Shown here: piece by piece, positions 44,201 through 52,024 of the stretch
Numbering within the stretch: position 1 is the stretch's first letter
Layout of the letters: every line of letters starts with the position of its first letter
From: JACDAL01 sp963849115
GTDB lineage: Bacteria > Actinomycetota > CADDZG01 > WHSQ01
Direction: 5' to 3'
NCBI GenBank assembly: GCA_963849115.1
Contig: CAWKGK010000007.1
Coordinates: forward strand, 62,001 to 126,000
Length of the DNA: 64,000 bases
Translations under genes and position numbers: made by a program
Notes under the pieces: generated by a model
The model's database searches: none
What the model was told of the DNA's origin: nothing
Seen by the model: only the letters and a program-made list of their open reading frames with translations

Positions 44201-44406
44201 GGCGCAGAGCGGTGATCCGGAGACGCGTCATCCACCACCAGGATGTCCATCAGCTCGTAGGACTGATTCGCCAGCGCGGCAAGACATTCCCTGATCCAGC
44301 GGCGGCCGCGATGGGTGACCACGATGGCAAGCACCGCGAGGGACTCGGTGCCGGCGGAATGCTCTGGCTGAAAGCCCTCCTCGGCCCCCAACGATGTTGT
44401 CTTCAT
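41284..44406 (-). CDS. GT2 glycosyltransferase fused to large membrane domain
   Basis: 1040 aa. Residues ~25-270 form a GT-A glycosyltransferase family 2 domain (LVVDDASPDHRS; FVHDDVALEPDGV with DxD-like metal site; SEDLDLCWRARVAGH). The remaining ~750 residues hold around a dozen hydrophobic helices, an extracytoplasmic segment and a last helix (YLLWLVGLGFLWLATFG). Likely transfers sugar to a lipid-linked or surface acceptor at the membrane. ATG 44406. It is translationally coupled to DUF5719. Confidence 0.85.
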   Translation of the reverse strand: MKTTSLGAEEGFQPEHSAGTESLAVLAIVVTHRGRRWIRECLAALANQSYELMDILVVDDASPDHRSAPALRRIVKRHCRRRRWGYLRTARPLGFGGAINWALSRVRTDADLLLFVHDDVALEPDGVASMVRRLAADPATAILGPKIVGWTDPSRLEEVGMAVDRFGYPYKGLERGEIDVGQYDHPSEVFFVTSTCMLVRHEVFRTLGGWDAQMRAYSEDLDLCWRARVAGHSVRVEPRASARHAIALATGQRTSPFTPARYYIRRNRLRSIAKSASGLRLVWLVPQFVILALAEMFAFVVLRQYGEIVNLARALGWNLLRLPQTLFARIKVQRGRAIADRSLNRLTVKETTRVRAYVSHQAVRLEEAWGRRAELVGRRTNQVRSVRTRVSQPTSVVACVLLLLLLVGWRNVLWTEPAPVGQLLPFPNDPGAVLGTYFALWRESGFGEPWPASPAFLVLGSFPLVLLGATNLAFKAMLAAFAVLAFVGAYRLMSELAGRPARWVAGSFYLLGGVGYAGIRTGDLGALVLGAVAPFALHALLRLTGWLRPPGHDPGAELARLALSAAIGASLVPGSLFLWLGAGVLLAAGRGFTAARWPLREVVGVCVSVTLAWALLLPWSLGWFPVDPSEPTAYGGALDVALGRNPAVPLAMALAPVLLGVLAVTLAAGPRRRLALALWLLAGGATLWAGAGSRAFPLAPSAVQAAVLPWLCLALLAGLAVAAVVLDLPQRRLGPLQPVAFGALAVAAALFAAGLGPALWRGEWVPGPGGRAAGAATITQVTAAVGGEARTQGDSRVLWVGQEWFGDDQDPFAPQTAYELTGLEGKRLPDLLDGFDPRGDEALDHAIAAIEQGATDRGGRWLGGFDVGFVVLADDDQGRDGWLAQRDLAVAREGAGYLVLENRAPVVRAGVAEELPAAAGNPAAMSRPQEVVELRRGAGESWSAAGVSGHGALFVAESADEGWAASVGERSLERRRSAWGNAFLLPEGAGSRAELSFERPPGYLLWLVGLGFLWLATFGAATVRRASETTGGRHRVGVRR

Positions 44407-44443
44407 GCCCTGATCGCCCCGGTCCTGCGAGAGAACAGCTGCG

Positions 44444-46846
44444 TTAGCAGGAGACGGCCTCATACAGAGTGGTGCGACGACGAGGCGTCCTCCCGATGGA
44501 TCGCACGAGCGCCTCCATCTCCTCCGCCTCGAGTCCTTGGCCATGAGAAGCACCCGCCGCCCGCGAGATGTTTTCGTTCATGAGTGTGCCGCCGAGGTCG
44601 TTACAGCCGGCCTGGAGCGCCAGTTTCGACCCTTCGACCCCCATCTTGACCCAGGAAACCTGAATGTTGTCAATGAACCCATGAAGCGCGATCCGGGCCA
44701 CCGCATGCATCTTGAGTGCCTCCTCGAAGGTCGGGCCGCGTCGTGCCCTCCCTTTGAGATAGATGGGTGCTGCCATGTGAACGAAGGGAAGCGGGACGAA
44801 CTCGAACAGCCCCGGCCCTACGCTGCTCAACTCGACGTGCAGACGCCTCACAACCTCGAGATGGCGGGCCCAGTTGCGCGGTCCCTCCACGGTCCCGAAC
44901 ATGATCGTTGCGTTCGACCGCAGCCCCAAAGCATGTGCTGCGCGATGGACCTCGCACCATTCGGAGGTCGTCAGCTTGTCGGGACAGATAAGGGCTCGGA
45001 TGTCGTCGTCCAGGATCTCGGCGGCGGTGCCCGGCAGCGTTTTGAGCCCGGCATCCCGCAACTGCGCCAGGAACTCCTGCACCGGCAGGTTCGACGCGGC
45101 GGCGCCCTGGAACACCTCGAGCGCGGTGAACGCGTGTACGTGGATCGCCGGCACCTCCTCTTTCACCGCCCGCAGGTAGTCGAGATAGTGGGTGGCAGTG
45201 AAAGAGTGGTGGATACCCCCCTGCATGCAGACCTCGGTCGCCCCCTTGTTCCAAGCCTCACGCGCGCGTGAGGCGACCTCCTCAGGGCTCAGCAGATACG
45301 GTTCGCCGCGCAGGTTCAGCGAGCGCGGTCCCTTCGAGAACGCGCAGAATCCGCACCGGAAGTAGCACATGTTCGTGTAGTTGATGTTGCGATTGACGAC
45401 GTAGGTGACGTCATCTCCTACCGCCTCCCTGCGGAGCTCGTCGGCGACGGAGTAGAGGCGCTCGGCTTCCGCCCCGCGCGCCGAGAACAGCAGACATACC
45501 TCCTGCTCCGAGACGGTCTCGCCCCCCGCGGCACGATCGAGAGCGCGGCTGAGGGACCCCCGTATGAGCCTCCCCGGCACGGCCCAGGCACGCGCGTGGG
45601 CCTGCTCGAGGGCGATCCTTGCCTCCGCGGGAGGGGCCGCCTCGGCCCCCGAGTACCACACGCCATCGCCCTCCTCTCTGCGATAGCCCTCCGCATCGAG
45701 GGCATCGAGCAGGCGAGATCTGAGTCCTTTCTCGACCCAGCGCTCGAGCGCGGGAGGGGTGGCGCAGTAGCGGGGGTGTACGGCGGTGCGCTGCAGCAGG
45801 AGGAAACCGCGTTCCTCGGTGACCGCTCGCAGCTCGTCGAGCTGCGGCCACGGTGCCTCGGGATTGACGTGGTCCTGGGTTACCGGCGACACGCCGCCCC
45901 AATCCGACAACCCCGCTTCCAGATAGGTCCCGTATTCCTGAGGAGCAAGGTTGGGGGGGGCCTGGATCACGACCTCGGGAGGCAGGATCAAGCGAGCGAG
46001 GGCGATCGCGGTGCGCATGTCGGCGGCGGTTGGCTCGGGCCATTCTTCCATCGGGGTGCCGGCCTTGGCCCGGAAATTCTGCACGATGACCTCGTGAATG
46101 TGACCGTGCCGCTGATGCGCAGCGCGGATCGCAAGCAGGGCCTCGACTCTGTCCTCCGCCGACTCCCCGATACCGATGAGGATGCCGGTCGTGAACGGTA
46201 CGCGCGCCCGTCCCGCCACCTCGAGCGTCTCGAGCCTCAGTGCGGGTTTCTTGTCGGGGGCGCCGAAGTGGGCGCCGCCCCTGCGCAGCAAGCTCTCGGC
46301 CACCGTCTCGAGCATCATCCCCTGGCTCACCGATACTCCCCGCAGAAGCGCGATCTCCTCCTCGGTCATCGCTCCGGGGTTGACGTGAGGCAGCAACGAA
46401 GTCTCCTCGAGCACCGCGCGGCAGGCGGCGGCGAGATAGGAGACCGTGGTTTCGTGGCCCAAAGACGACAACTCGTCGCGCGCCTGCGCCCATTTGCGCT
46501 CGGGCTTGTCGCCGAGCGTGAATAGCGCCTCCTTGCAGCCTGCGGCCTGGCCTGCGGAGGCGAGGGCGAGCACTTCGTCCAGAGACAGATAGGCCTTCTC
46601 AGTGGGGCTCGGGGGCCGGGCGAAGGTGCAGTAGCCGCACGAATCGCGGCACAGCTTCGTCAGGGGGATGAAAACCTTCTTCGAGTACGTGATCCGGGGG
46701 CCGAAGACGTCGTCGCGGACCGCCGCGGCACCCGCGTGCAGAGCCTGGGGGGCCTCTTTGCCGAGGGCCGCGAGACGCCTCACCTCGTCGTCGGACAGGG
46801 GCTCCAGGCGCGTGGCGCGGTCGAGGAGCTCGTCGAGCTGGGCCAT
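44444..46846 (-). CDS. fbiC: FO synthase (CofG-CofH fusion)
   Basis: 800 aa with two radical-SAM domains: CofG-like with CRDSCGYC (about residue 70) and CofH-like with CYFRCGFC (about residue 490). Both have the CxxxCxxC cluster motif. Together they build the deazaflavin FO from tyrosine and 5-amino-6-ribitylaminouracil, the chromophore of F420. The fused form is typical of actinomycetes. ATG 46846. Divergent from cofD-cofE. Confidence 0.95.
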   Translation of the reverse strand: MAQLDELLDRATRLEPLSDDEVRRLAALGKEAPQALHAGAAAVRDDVFGPRITYSKKVFIPLTKLCRDSCGYCTFARPPSPTEKAYLSLDEVLALASAGQAAGCKEALFTLGDKPERKWAQARDELSSLGHETTVSYLAAACRAVLEETSLLPHVNPGAMTEEEIALLRGVSVSQGMMLETVAESLLRRGGAHFGAPDKKPALRLETLEVAGRARVPFTTGILIGIGESAEDRVEALLAIRAAHQRHGHIHEVIVQNFRAKAGTPMEEWPEPTAADMRTAIALARLILPPEVVIQAPPNLAPQEYGTYLEAGLSDWGGVSPVTQDHVNPEAPWPQLDELRAVTEERGFLLLQRTAVHPRYCATPPALERWVEKGLRSRLLDALDAEGYRREEGDGVWYSGAEAAPPAEARIALEQAHARAWAVPGRLIRGSLSRALDRAAGGETVSEQEVCLLFSARGAEAERLYSVADELRREAVGDDVTYVVNRNINYTNMCYFRCGFCAFSKGPRSLNLRGEPYLLSPEEVASRAREAWNKGATEVCMQGGIHHSFTATHYLDYLRAVKEEVPAIHVHAFTALEVFQGAAASNLPVQEFLAQLRDAGLKTLPGTAAEILDDDIRALICPDKLTTSEWCEVHRAAHALGLRSNATIMFGTVEGPRNWARHLEVVRRLHVELSSVGPGLFEFVPLPFVHMAAPIYLKGRARRGPTFEEALKMHAVARIALHGFIDNIQVSWVKMGVEGSKLALQAGCNDLGGTLMNENISRAAGASHGQGLEAEEMEALVRSIGRTPRRRTTLYEAVSC

Positions 46847-46925
46847 GGCGCCGAAACTACCAGCGCCCGGCGCCATGCCGGTTGGCCGTAGCGAGCTCGG
46901 GCAGATCCACCTGAGCGGGCGGTCG

Positions 46926-47002
46926 TGGTGGCAAAAGCGGACCGTGGACGTCTGCCCACAGAAAAGCCGTGGGTAAACGCGGACCGTGGGCGTTTGCCAC
47001 CA
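46926..47002. repeat. Palindromic intergenic repeat, copy 2
   Basis: A 77-bp segment with perfect 10-bp ends (tggtggcaaa/tttgccacca) and an imperfectly symmetric interior. Its interior (46935-46999) follows the same order as copy 1 at 19195-19259. It sits in the divergent region between fbiC and cofD. Confidence 0.65.
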
Positions 47003-47073
47003 TGCGGCGGAGGGCACCGGGGCTTGCGGCATGGTGGTGAGCGGGGCTGGATCGGCCCGTAGACTCCTCGGCC

Positions 47074-47992
47074 GTGAAGGTCGCGGCGCTGGCGGGCGGG
47101 GTGGGAGCGGCGAAGCTCCTCGTGGGGCTCCAGAAGCTCGCCGGCTCGGACCTCACGGCGATCGTGAACACGGGCGACGATGCCGAGCTCTACGGCGTAC
47201 ACGTGTCCCCCGACCTCGACATCGTCACCTACTGGCTCGCGGGAATCGCCGACTACGAACGCGGCTGGGGCATCGAGGAGGACACCTTCCATCTCGTCGA
47301 CGCGCTCGAGCAGCTCGGTGAGCAGGCCTGGTTCCGGCTCGGCGACCGCGATTTCGCCACCTGCATGGCACGCACCCGGCGCCTGCGAGCGGGCATGAGG
47401 CTGAGCGAGGTGAGTGGGGATCTCGCACGGCGCCTCGGGCGTCGCGGCACGCGTCCTGCCGATGTCGGACGACCCGGTCCGTACCGTGGTCGAGACCTCC
47501 GACGGCCGCCGTCTCGAGTTTCAGGAGTACTTCGTCAAGGAGCGCCACCGCCCGGAGATCGTGGAAGTGTCCTTCGATGGGCTCGATGACGCCAAGCCGG
47601 CCCCCGGAGTCCTCGATGCGCTCGCCGACGCCGATATCGTGATCCTCTGCCCCTCGAACCCCTTCCTCTCGATCGGGCCGATCGTGTCTCTCGTCGGCGT
47701 GAACGAGACGCTGGCCGCCCACCCACGCGTGATCGCGGTCTCTCCCATCGTGCGCGGCGCCGCCCTCAAGGGCCCCGCAGACCGCCTGCTCGAGAGCCTC
47801 GGGGCGGGTTCCGGCGCGTCCGCCGTCGCACGCCTCTACGCCGGGTTCTGCGATGTGTTCGTGGTCGATGTCTCGGACACCGAGGAGCGCGCCCTGATCC
47901 AGGAGCTCGGGATGAGAGCAGTCGCGTTCCCCTCGATCATGAGAGATCACAACGCTTCGGAGAGGCTCGCCTCCTCTTTGCTGGAACTGTGA
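47074..47992 (+). CDS. cofD: 2-phospho-L-lactate transferase CofD, frameshifted
   Basis: MKVAALAGGVGAAKLLVGL and VNTGDDAELYG are the CofD nucleotide/FO-binding motifs. The frame breaks near 47443 after LARRLG; one extra G must be removed to continue as VAARVLPMSDDPVRTVVET, giving about 305 aa. CofD/FbiA transfers the phospholactyl (or phosphoenolpyruvyl) group onto FO. GTG 47074. The 3' end overlaps cofE by 4 nt, so the pathway genes are coupled. If real, the frameshift would abolish F420 synthesis despite intact neighbours, so I suspect an error. Confidence 0.88.
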
Positions 47993-48702
47993 CGGCTTCG
48001 ACGGGGGCCGAAGCGGGGGGCGAGCTGCGTGTGCTCGGACTCGAAGGGATCCCCGAAGTGACCGAGGGCGACGATCTCGGCCACCTCATTGCTGCGGCCG
48101 CCCCGGATGGAGGCATTCTGAGCGGCGACGTGGTGGTTGTGGCTCACAAGGCCGTTTCCAAGGCCGAGGGGCGCCTGGTGGAGAGGGCCGAGCGTTCGGC
48201 CGCGATCGAAGCGGAATCAGCAAGAGTCCTGCGGCGCGCCGGGGCGGTCGTGATCTCGGAGACACGCCACGGTTTCGTCTGCGCCAACGCCGGCGTCGAC
48301 GCGTCCAACGTCGCGCCCGGGTGGATCTGCCTGTTGCCGGTGGATCCCGACCTCTCGGCCCGACGGCTCAGGGCCCGCCTGCGCCACTTCACCGGGGCCG
48401 ATGTCGCAGTGGTCATCTCCGACACCTTTGGCCGGACCTGGCGCAAGGGACAGACCAATATCGCGATCGGCGTCGCAGGGATCGATCCGTTCTTGGATTA
48501 CAGGGGCCGGCGGGACTCCTTCGGCAACGAGCTCTCCGCCACGATCATCTGCGTCGCCGACGAGCTCGCGGGGGCCGCCGAGCTCGTGATGGGCAAAGCG
48601 ACGGGCCGGGCCGCGGCCCTGATCCGCGGCGCGGGTGTGGTGCGAGGACCGGGCTCGGCGGCTGCGATCGTGCGCCCCCCGGACGAGGATCTGTTCAGGT
48701 GA
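47989..48702 (+). CDS. cofE: Coenzyme F420:L-glutamate ligase CofE
   Basis: 237 aa with the CofE core: VVVVAHKAVSKAEGRLV, ETRHGFVCANAGVDASNV, VVISDTFGRTWRKGQTNIAIG and DELAGAAELVMGKA. It adds glutamates to F420-0. The protein stops after the ligase domain and lacks the C-terminal nitroreductase-like domain found in mycobacterial FbiB. GTG 47989 overlaps the CofD stop as GTGA. Confidence 0.94.
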   Translation: MTASTGAEAGGELRVLGLEGIPEVTEGDDLGHLIAAAAPDGGILSGDVVVVAHKAVSKAEGRLVERAERSAAIEAESARVLRRAGAVVISETRHGFVCANAGVDASNVAPGWICLLPVDPDLSARRLRARLRHFTGADVAVVISDTFGRTWRKGQTNIAIGVAGIDPFLDYRGRRDSFGNELSATIICVADELAGAAELVMGKATGRAAALIRGAGVVRGPGSAAAIVRPPDEDLFR

Positions 48703-48802
48703 GCGTGGCCCCTGGGGGCGGGGGGCGGTCCCATCAGATCTCTTCAAGTGAGCCCGCCGCCCGTCGAAACTAAGCCGAGGGCCGCTGCTAACCTCGGCCC
48801 CC

Positions 48803-48832
48803 TAAGCGCACGTCCTCTAAACGCACGTCCTC
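48803..48832. repeat. 15-bp tandem duplication
   Basis: taagcgcacgtcctc and taaacgcacgtcctc stand head to tail just before the DUF3105 gene. One mismatch. Too short to interpret; it may duplicate a regulator half-site. Confidence 0.7.
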
Positions 48833-48845
48833 CAAGAAAGTCCGG

Positions 48846-49541
48846 ATGAGCCAGAAACTCGACAAGAGACAGAGCAAGAAACTCCAGGAGAAACAGCGCA
48901 AGCGGCTCGCCGAACAGGCCCGCAAGGCGCAGCAGCGCCAGTCGAACCGGCGCTCGAACCTGGTGACTGCCGGAATCGCCGCAGTCGTGATCGTGGCAGT
49001 CGTCGCCCTCGTGCTGTCCGACCGCAGCGCCACGACCCCCATCTCAGTCCCCGACGGGGTCGCGGCCTCGGCCGCCGGCTGCAACCAAGTTGAGCAATTC
49101 GCGGAGCAGAGTCGCGATCACATCGACCTGGGCGCAGAGCACGATCCCTACAATTCGACCCCGCCGACCTCCGGCCCCCACTACGGCACTCCCGCGGACC
49201 CCGGCTTCTATCCCAACCCACTCGAGCCGGAGCAGCTCGTCCACAACCTCGAGCACGGGCAGATAGTCATCTGGTACGACCCTGAAGCCCCCGCTTCGGC
49301 GGTCGAAGGGATCCAAGCGCTGGTCGAGGATGCCAACCAGAGGGCCCAGCGTTCAGGCTTCGTCGAGCCCCTGCTGGCGGCTCCCTTTGAGGGACTCGGC
49401 TCGGGCTTCGGCTACGCCCTCACTGGGTGGCGCAACCTGCAGTCGTGCGAGAGCTACTCGCGCGCCGCGATCGACGTTTTCCGGGCCGAGTTCCAGGGCC
49501 GGGGACCGGAGCAGGTGGGCGTCGCTCCCTTCGGAGGCTAA
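48846..49541 (+). CDS. DUF3105 membrane protein
   Basis: 231 aa. A strongly basic, Gln/Lys-rich cytoplasmic helix (KRQSKKLQEKQRKRLAEQARKAQQRQ) precedes one membrane helix (LVTAGIAAVVIVAVVALVL) and a DUF3105 domain outside the membrane: STPPTSGPHYGTPADPGFYPNP and LVHNLEHGQIVIWYDP, with conserved His that could bind metal. Function unknown. It is separated from cofE by 143 bp and converges with the ferritin-like operon. Confidence 0.85.
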   Translation: MSQKLDKRQSKKLQEKQRKRLAEQARKAQQRQSNRRSNLVTAGIAAVVIVAVVALVLSDRSATTPISVPDGVAASAAGCNQVEQFAEQSRDHIDLGAEHDPYNSTPPTSGPHYGTPADPGFYPNPLEPEQLVHNLEHGQIVIWYDPEAPASAVEGIQALVEDANQRAQRSGFVEPLLAAPFEGLGSGFGYALTGWRNLQSCESYSRAAIDVFRAEFQGRGPEQVGVAPFGG

Positions 49542-49593
49542 CCAAGCCGCCTCGGATCGTTCGCCGGGCAATCAACGACCATTTCTGGTGGAT

Positions 49594-50208
49594 CTAGAGA
49601 GTGACGGCCGCCTCCACGGTCGTGGTCTGCGGGTTCTTCACGAACGGCCGCAGGGCTCTCAGCACGGTTCGCTTGTCGGCCGGCTGCGTTACGGCCCCGT
49701 GGAAGACCCCGCCTTCGGCGGGCTCTTGCAGCAGGTCGGCGATGACCGCAGCGTGGCGCTCCTCGGTACCGTAGATGCCCGCGGCGGCCTGCAGAATCTC
49801 CTTGTTGGAGATGGACCCGGCGGCGCCCAGGTAGGCGCCCCCGAAGAGGTTCTCGAAACGAAGGGCGAAGCGCAGGTACTTCTGGCGGTCGTTGAAGACG
49901 TCTCCGTAGTCGATCGCCGGCGCCATCGTCGGCGTGCCGCCGAGATCTTGGATCGTGGCGGTGAGCGCCGCGATGTGAGCATCTTCGTCGGCGCCGATAT
50001 CCGAGACGTAGCCCGACTCCTTGGAGGACAGGTCCGGGCTTCCCTCACGGTAGAAGGCCGACAGGAAGTACTCGGCGATGAGAGCAAAGTTCAGGACGTC
50101 GACGTCGTTCTTGAAATCCGCGCCCTGGGCCCACGCCGGCTGGGCGGCGGCCGCGGAAGCAAGAGGAAGAGCCGTAACCGAAGACTTGAGGAAGCTTCTT
50201 CTGTTCAT
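49594..50208 (-). CDS. Tat-exported ferritin-like protein B
   Basis: 204 aa with a twin-arginine signal (MNRRSFLKSSVTALPLASAAAAQPAWA) and a ferritin-like four-helix domain of the Ferritin_2 type: FALIAEYFLSAFYREG, DEDAHIAALTATIQDLGG and TEERHAAVIADLLQ, the Glu/His pattern expected for a di-iron bundle. It is folded and probably metal-loaded before export. It is the last gene of the sortase/ferritin operon, 9 bp after copy A. Possible oxidative-stress or iron role; not demonstrated. Confidence 0.85.
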   Translation of the reverse strand: MNRRSFLKSSVTALPLASAAAAQPAWAQGADFKNDVDVLNFALIAEYFLSAFYREGSPDLSSKESGYVSDIGADEDAHIAALTATIQDLGGTPTMAPAIDYGDVFNDRQKYLRFALRFENLFGGAYLGAAGSISNKEILQAAAGIYGTEERHAAVIADLLQEPAEGGVFHGAVTQPADKRTVLRALRPFVKNPQTTTVEAAVTL

Positions 50209-50217
50209 GTCGTTCCC

Positions 50218-50853
50218 CTAACTCGAGACGAATGGCTTGACGGTCTTGAGAACCGTGCTCTTGGCGGCGGTCTGCTCAATCGGAGCAGGGAACGGGTTGC
50301 GCCCCGAGATTCGGGCGATGATGGCAGCGTGGCGAGATTCAACTCCCGCGATCGATGCGGCGGCACCCAGCAGCTCGGGGCTCTGAATGAGCTGGACCTG
50401 GCCGTGATAGGCCCTGACGCCCAGCTGCGAGAACTCCGAGGCCGTCTCGAGCCACACCTGCTTGTCCTTGAACACACCCTGCGGATAGGAGAACCGGGGC
50501 TTCGGTACCGGACTGCCACCGAGGCCTGAGATGGCCGACTCAAGCGCTGCGATGTGCTCGGTTTCGTGATCCCGAATGGCGGCGACGAGATCGCCATCGC
50601 GCCCTGTGAGCAAACCCGAGTCGGCGCCGCGTCCGTAGAAGTCCTCCTCCAGGTACTCGAGGGTGAGCGCGTAGTTGAGGATCCCGATGTCCCCTTCGTC
50701 ACCTTGAGCAGAGGCAAACCGGCTCCGTGCCCCCGCGGCGGCGAGCGTCGCCCCCACCCCCAGGACCCCCGCCCACTTCAAGAAACTGCGCCGGCTGCGG
50801 TCGTCCGCAAACATCATCACGGGCCCACCGCCGAACAGCCGAGTTTGTGTCAT
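50218..50853 (-). CDS. Tat-exported ferritin-like protein A
   Basis: 211 aa. A Tat motif (SRRSFLKWAGVLGVGATLAAAG) is followed by a Ferritin_2 domain: YALTLEYLEEDFYGRG, DHETEHIAALESAISGLGG and ESRHAAIIARISG. It is a clear paralogue of the next gene and ends with the same kind of tail (KTVKPFV). Its ATG overlaps the sortase stop by 4 nt, so sortase and the two ferritin-like proteins are made together. Confidence 0.85.
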   Translation of the reverse strand: MTQTRLFGGGPVMMFADDRSRRSFLKWAGVLGVGATLAAAGARSRFASAQGDEGDIGILNYALTLEYLEEDFYGRGADSGLLTGRDGDLVAAIRDHETEHIAALESAISGLGGSPVPKPRFSYPQGVFKDKQVWLETASEFSQLGVRAYHGQVQLIQSPELLGAAASIAGVESRHAAIIARISGRNPFPAPIEQTAAKSTVLKTVKPFVSS

Positions 50854-51701
50854 GTCGCATCGGTCCTTCCTGTGCTAGAGCCCCCTGTGACAGAAGAACT
50901 GCCGGATTCATGTGATAGAGGGGCGCTCTCGGCCCCTTCTACTCGTGCCCGCACGACAATGCGATGCGTGCGCATTCCCTTGGGAGTGCAGGCAAACAGC
51001 GTGATAATCCTGGCCGCCGGGCTACGCGGCTGCCTTAGAACGAACTCCTGGTAAGAAGCCTCCTCTACGATCGCGATCTCGAAGACCCGAAAGACCGTGA
51101 GCCGCCCGCCTCGCGCTCTAGTCCGAATCACGTCGCCTCGCTCGAGTAGGTCGAGATCGGCAAAGGGATGTGTGTAGCTGGTGCGGTGACCCGCGAGGAC
51201 CGCGTTGCCCTGCACCCCGGGAAAAGGCGAGCCCGGCCACAACCCGGGGCCGAGACGGATGATCCGGTCGTGGACTCCGAGGCGAAATTTTGCCCGCACA
51301 TCCAGAGACGGAATCGTCAAGCGCCCCAGGGGAACGTGCCTGCGGGAGGGACGGACCCACACTCCTTTACGTCTCGCATAGGCGGTCGTGGGCCGCCTGT
51401 CTGCAACCGCACCGGCGTTCGGGACTCGCCCCCCGTCCGGCGGCTCGCCCGCGTCCCCGCCGCCGGCCGAAGCACCGGAAACGAATACCAGAGTCACGAC
51501 CGCAATCAGTACCCCGGTCCCAAAGAGGGACAGGCCCGCCTCGAGGCGCGTTAACCCTGGCTGGCGCTGAGGCGCGCCGCTATTCAGCAAGGCAGTCTCA
51601 TGAACGCGACTCCAAACACCACGGAAGGCCCCTCGAGAGGTTTTGGGTGATTCTCCCGCGACTCTACCGAACCCGGCCCCCTCGTGCCCACCAGATTCCA
51701 T
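50850..51701 (-). CDS. Class E-like sortase
   Basis: 283 aa with an N-terminal membrane anchor (~residues 57-80) and a C-terminal sortase barrel. The catalytic triad is visible as H172 in LAGHRTSYTHPF, C238 in ITLFACTPKG and Arg in MRTHRIVV. Actinobacterial class E enzymes anchor LAXTG/LPXTG proteins to the wall. A small LPFTG protein is encoded at 56924-57220. The gene leads an operon with two Tat ferritin-like proteins that have no sorting signal themselves. ATG 51701 is the most upstream start; shorter ones are possible. Confidence 0.88.
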   Translation of the reverse strand: MESGGHEGAGFGRVAGESPKTSRGAFRGVWSRVHETALLNSGAPQRQPGLTRLEAGLSLFGTGVLIAVVTLVFVSGASAGGGDAGEPPDGGRVPNAGAVADRRPTTAYARRKGVWVRPSRRHVPLGRLTIPSLDVRAKFRLGVHDRIIRLGPGLWPGSPFPGVQGNAVLAGHRTSYTHPFADLDLLERGDVIRTRARGGRLTVFRVFEIAIVEEASYQEFVLRQPRSPAARIITLFACTPKGMRTHRIVVRARVEGAESAPLSHESGSSSVTGGSSTGRTDAT

Positions 51702-51884
51702 CTCTTGGGAGAAACACCCCGAACTTTGTGTCCGTAAGCACCTGAGAGGTGGTTGCGGGCTCAGGTTCGATTGTGGCCGAGTCGCCGCATGCCCCGACTC
51801 TGAGCGTGATCACGTCAGAAGCGGGTTGGAACTCCAGGTTTGAGGGCCGGGCTGTGCCCGGTCACACCTGCGTCAAACCACCCG

Positions 51885-51905
51885 AAAAACCACCCACTTG
51901 GGCTA
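51885..51905 (+). promoter_or_regulatory. 21-nt conserved upstream motif, copy 1
   Basis: aaaaaccacccacttgggct plus a, identical to 57366-57386 and in the same orientation to the downstream gene. A partial duplicate (aaaccaccc) lies just upstream at 51876-51884. Confidence 0.75.
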
Positions 51906-51963
51906 TTCAGCTCGAGAATGAACCGGCCTAAAGTCTCAATTACCAGTAAAGGATTAGTACTCA

Positions 51964-51985
51964 GTACAATTCAGACAAATTGTAC
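51964..51985. promoter_or_regulatory. 8-bp perfect inverted repeat, probable operator
   Basis: gtacaatt (51964-51971) and aattgtac (51978-51985) with a 6-bp spacer, 40 bp before the start codon of the secreted-protein gene. This geometry suits a dimeric repressor or activator. Confidence 0.6.
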
Positions 51986-52024
51986 GTCCCGGACATGGCT
52001 GGTTTGCGAAATGGGAGGCTACAA

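Larger units (their letters stand above)
51702..52024. other. Divergent regulatory region upstream of secreted protein
   Basis: A 323-bp gap between the divergent sortase operon and the secreted-protein gene. It contains the 21-nt motif shared with 57366-57386 and the inverted repeat gtacaatt-cagaca-aattgtac. The stretch after 51905 is AT-richer than the surroundings, as expected of a promoter. No convincing gene. Confidence 0.6.
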
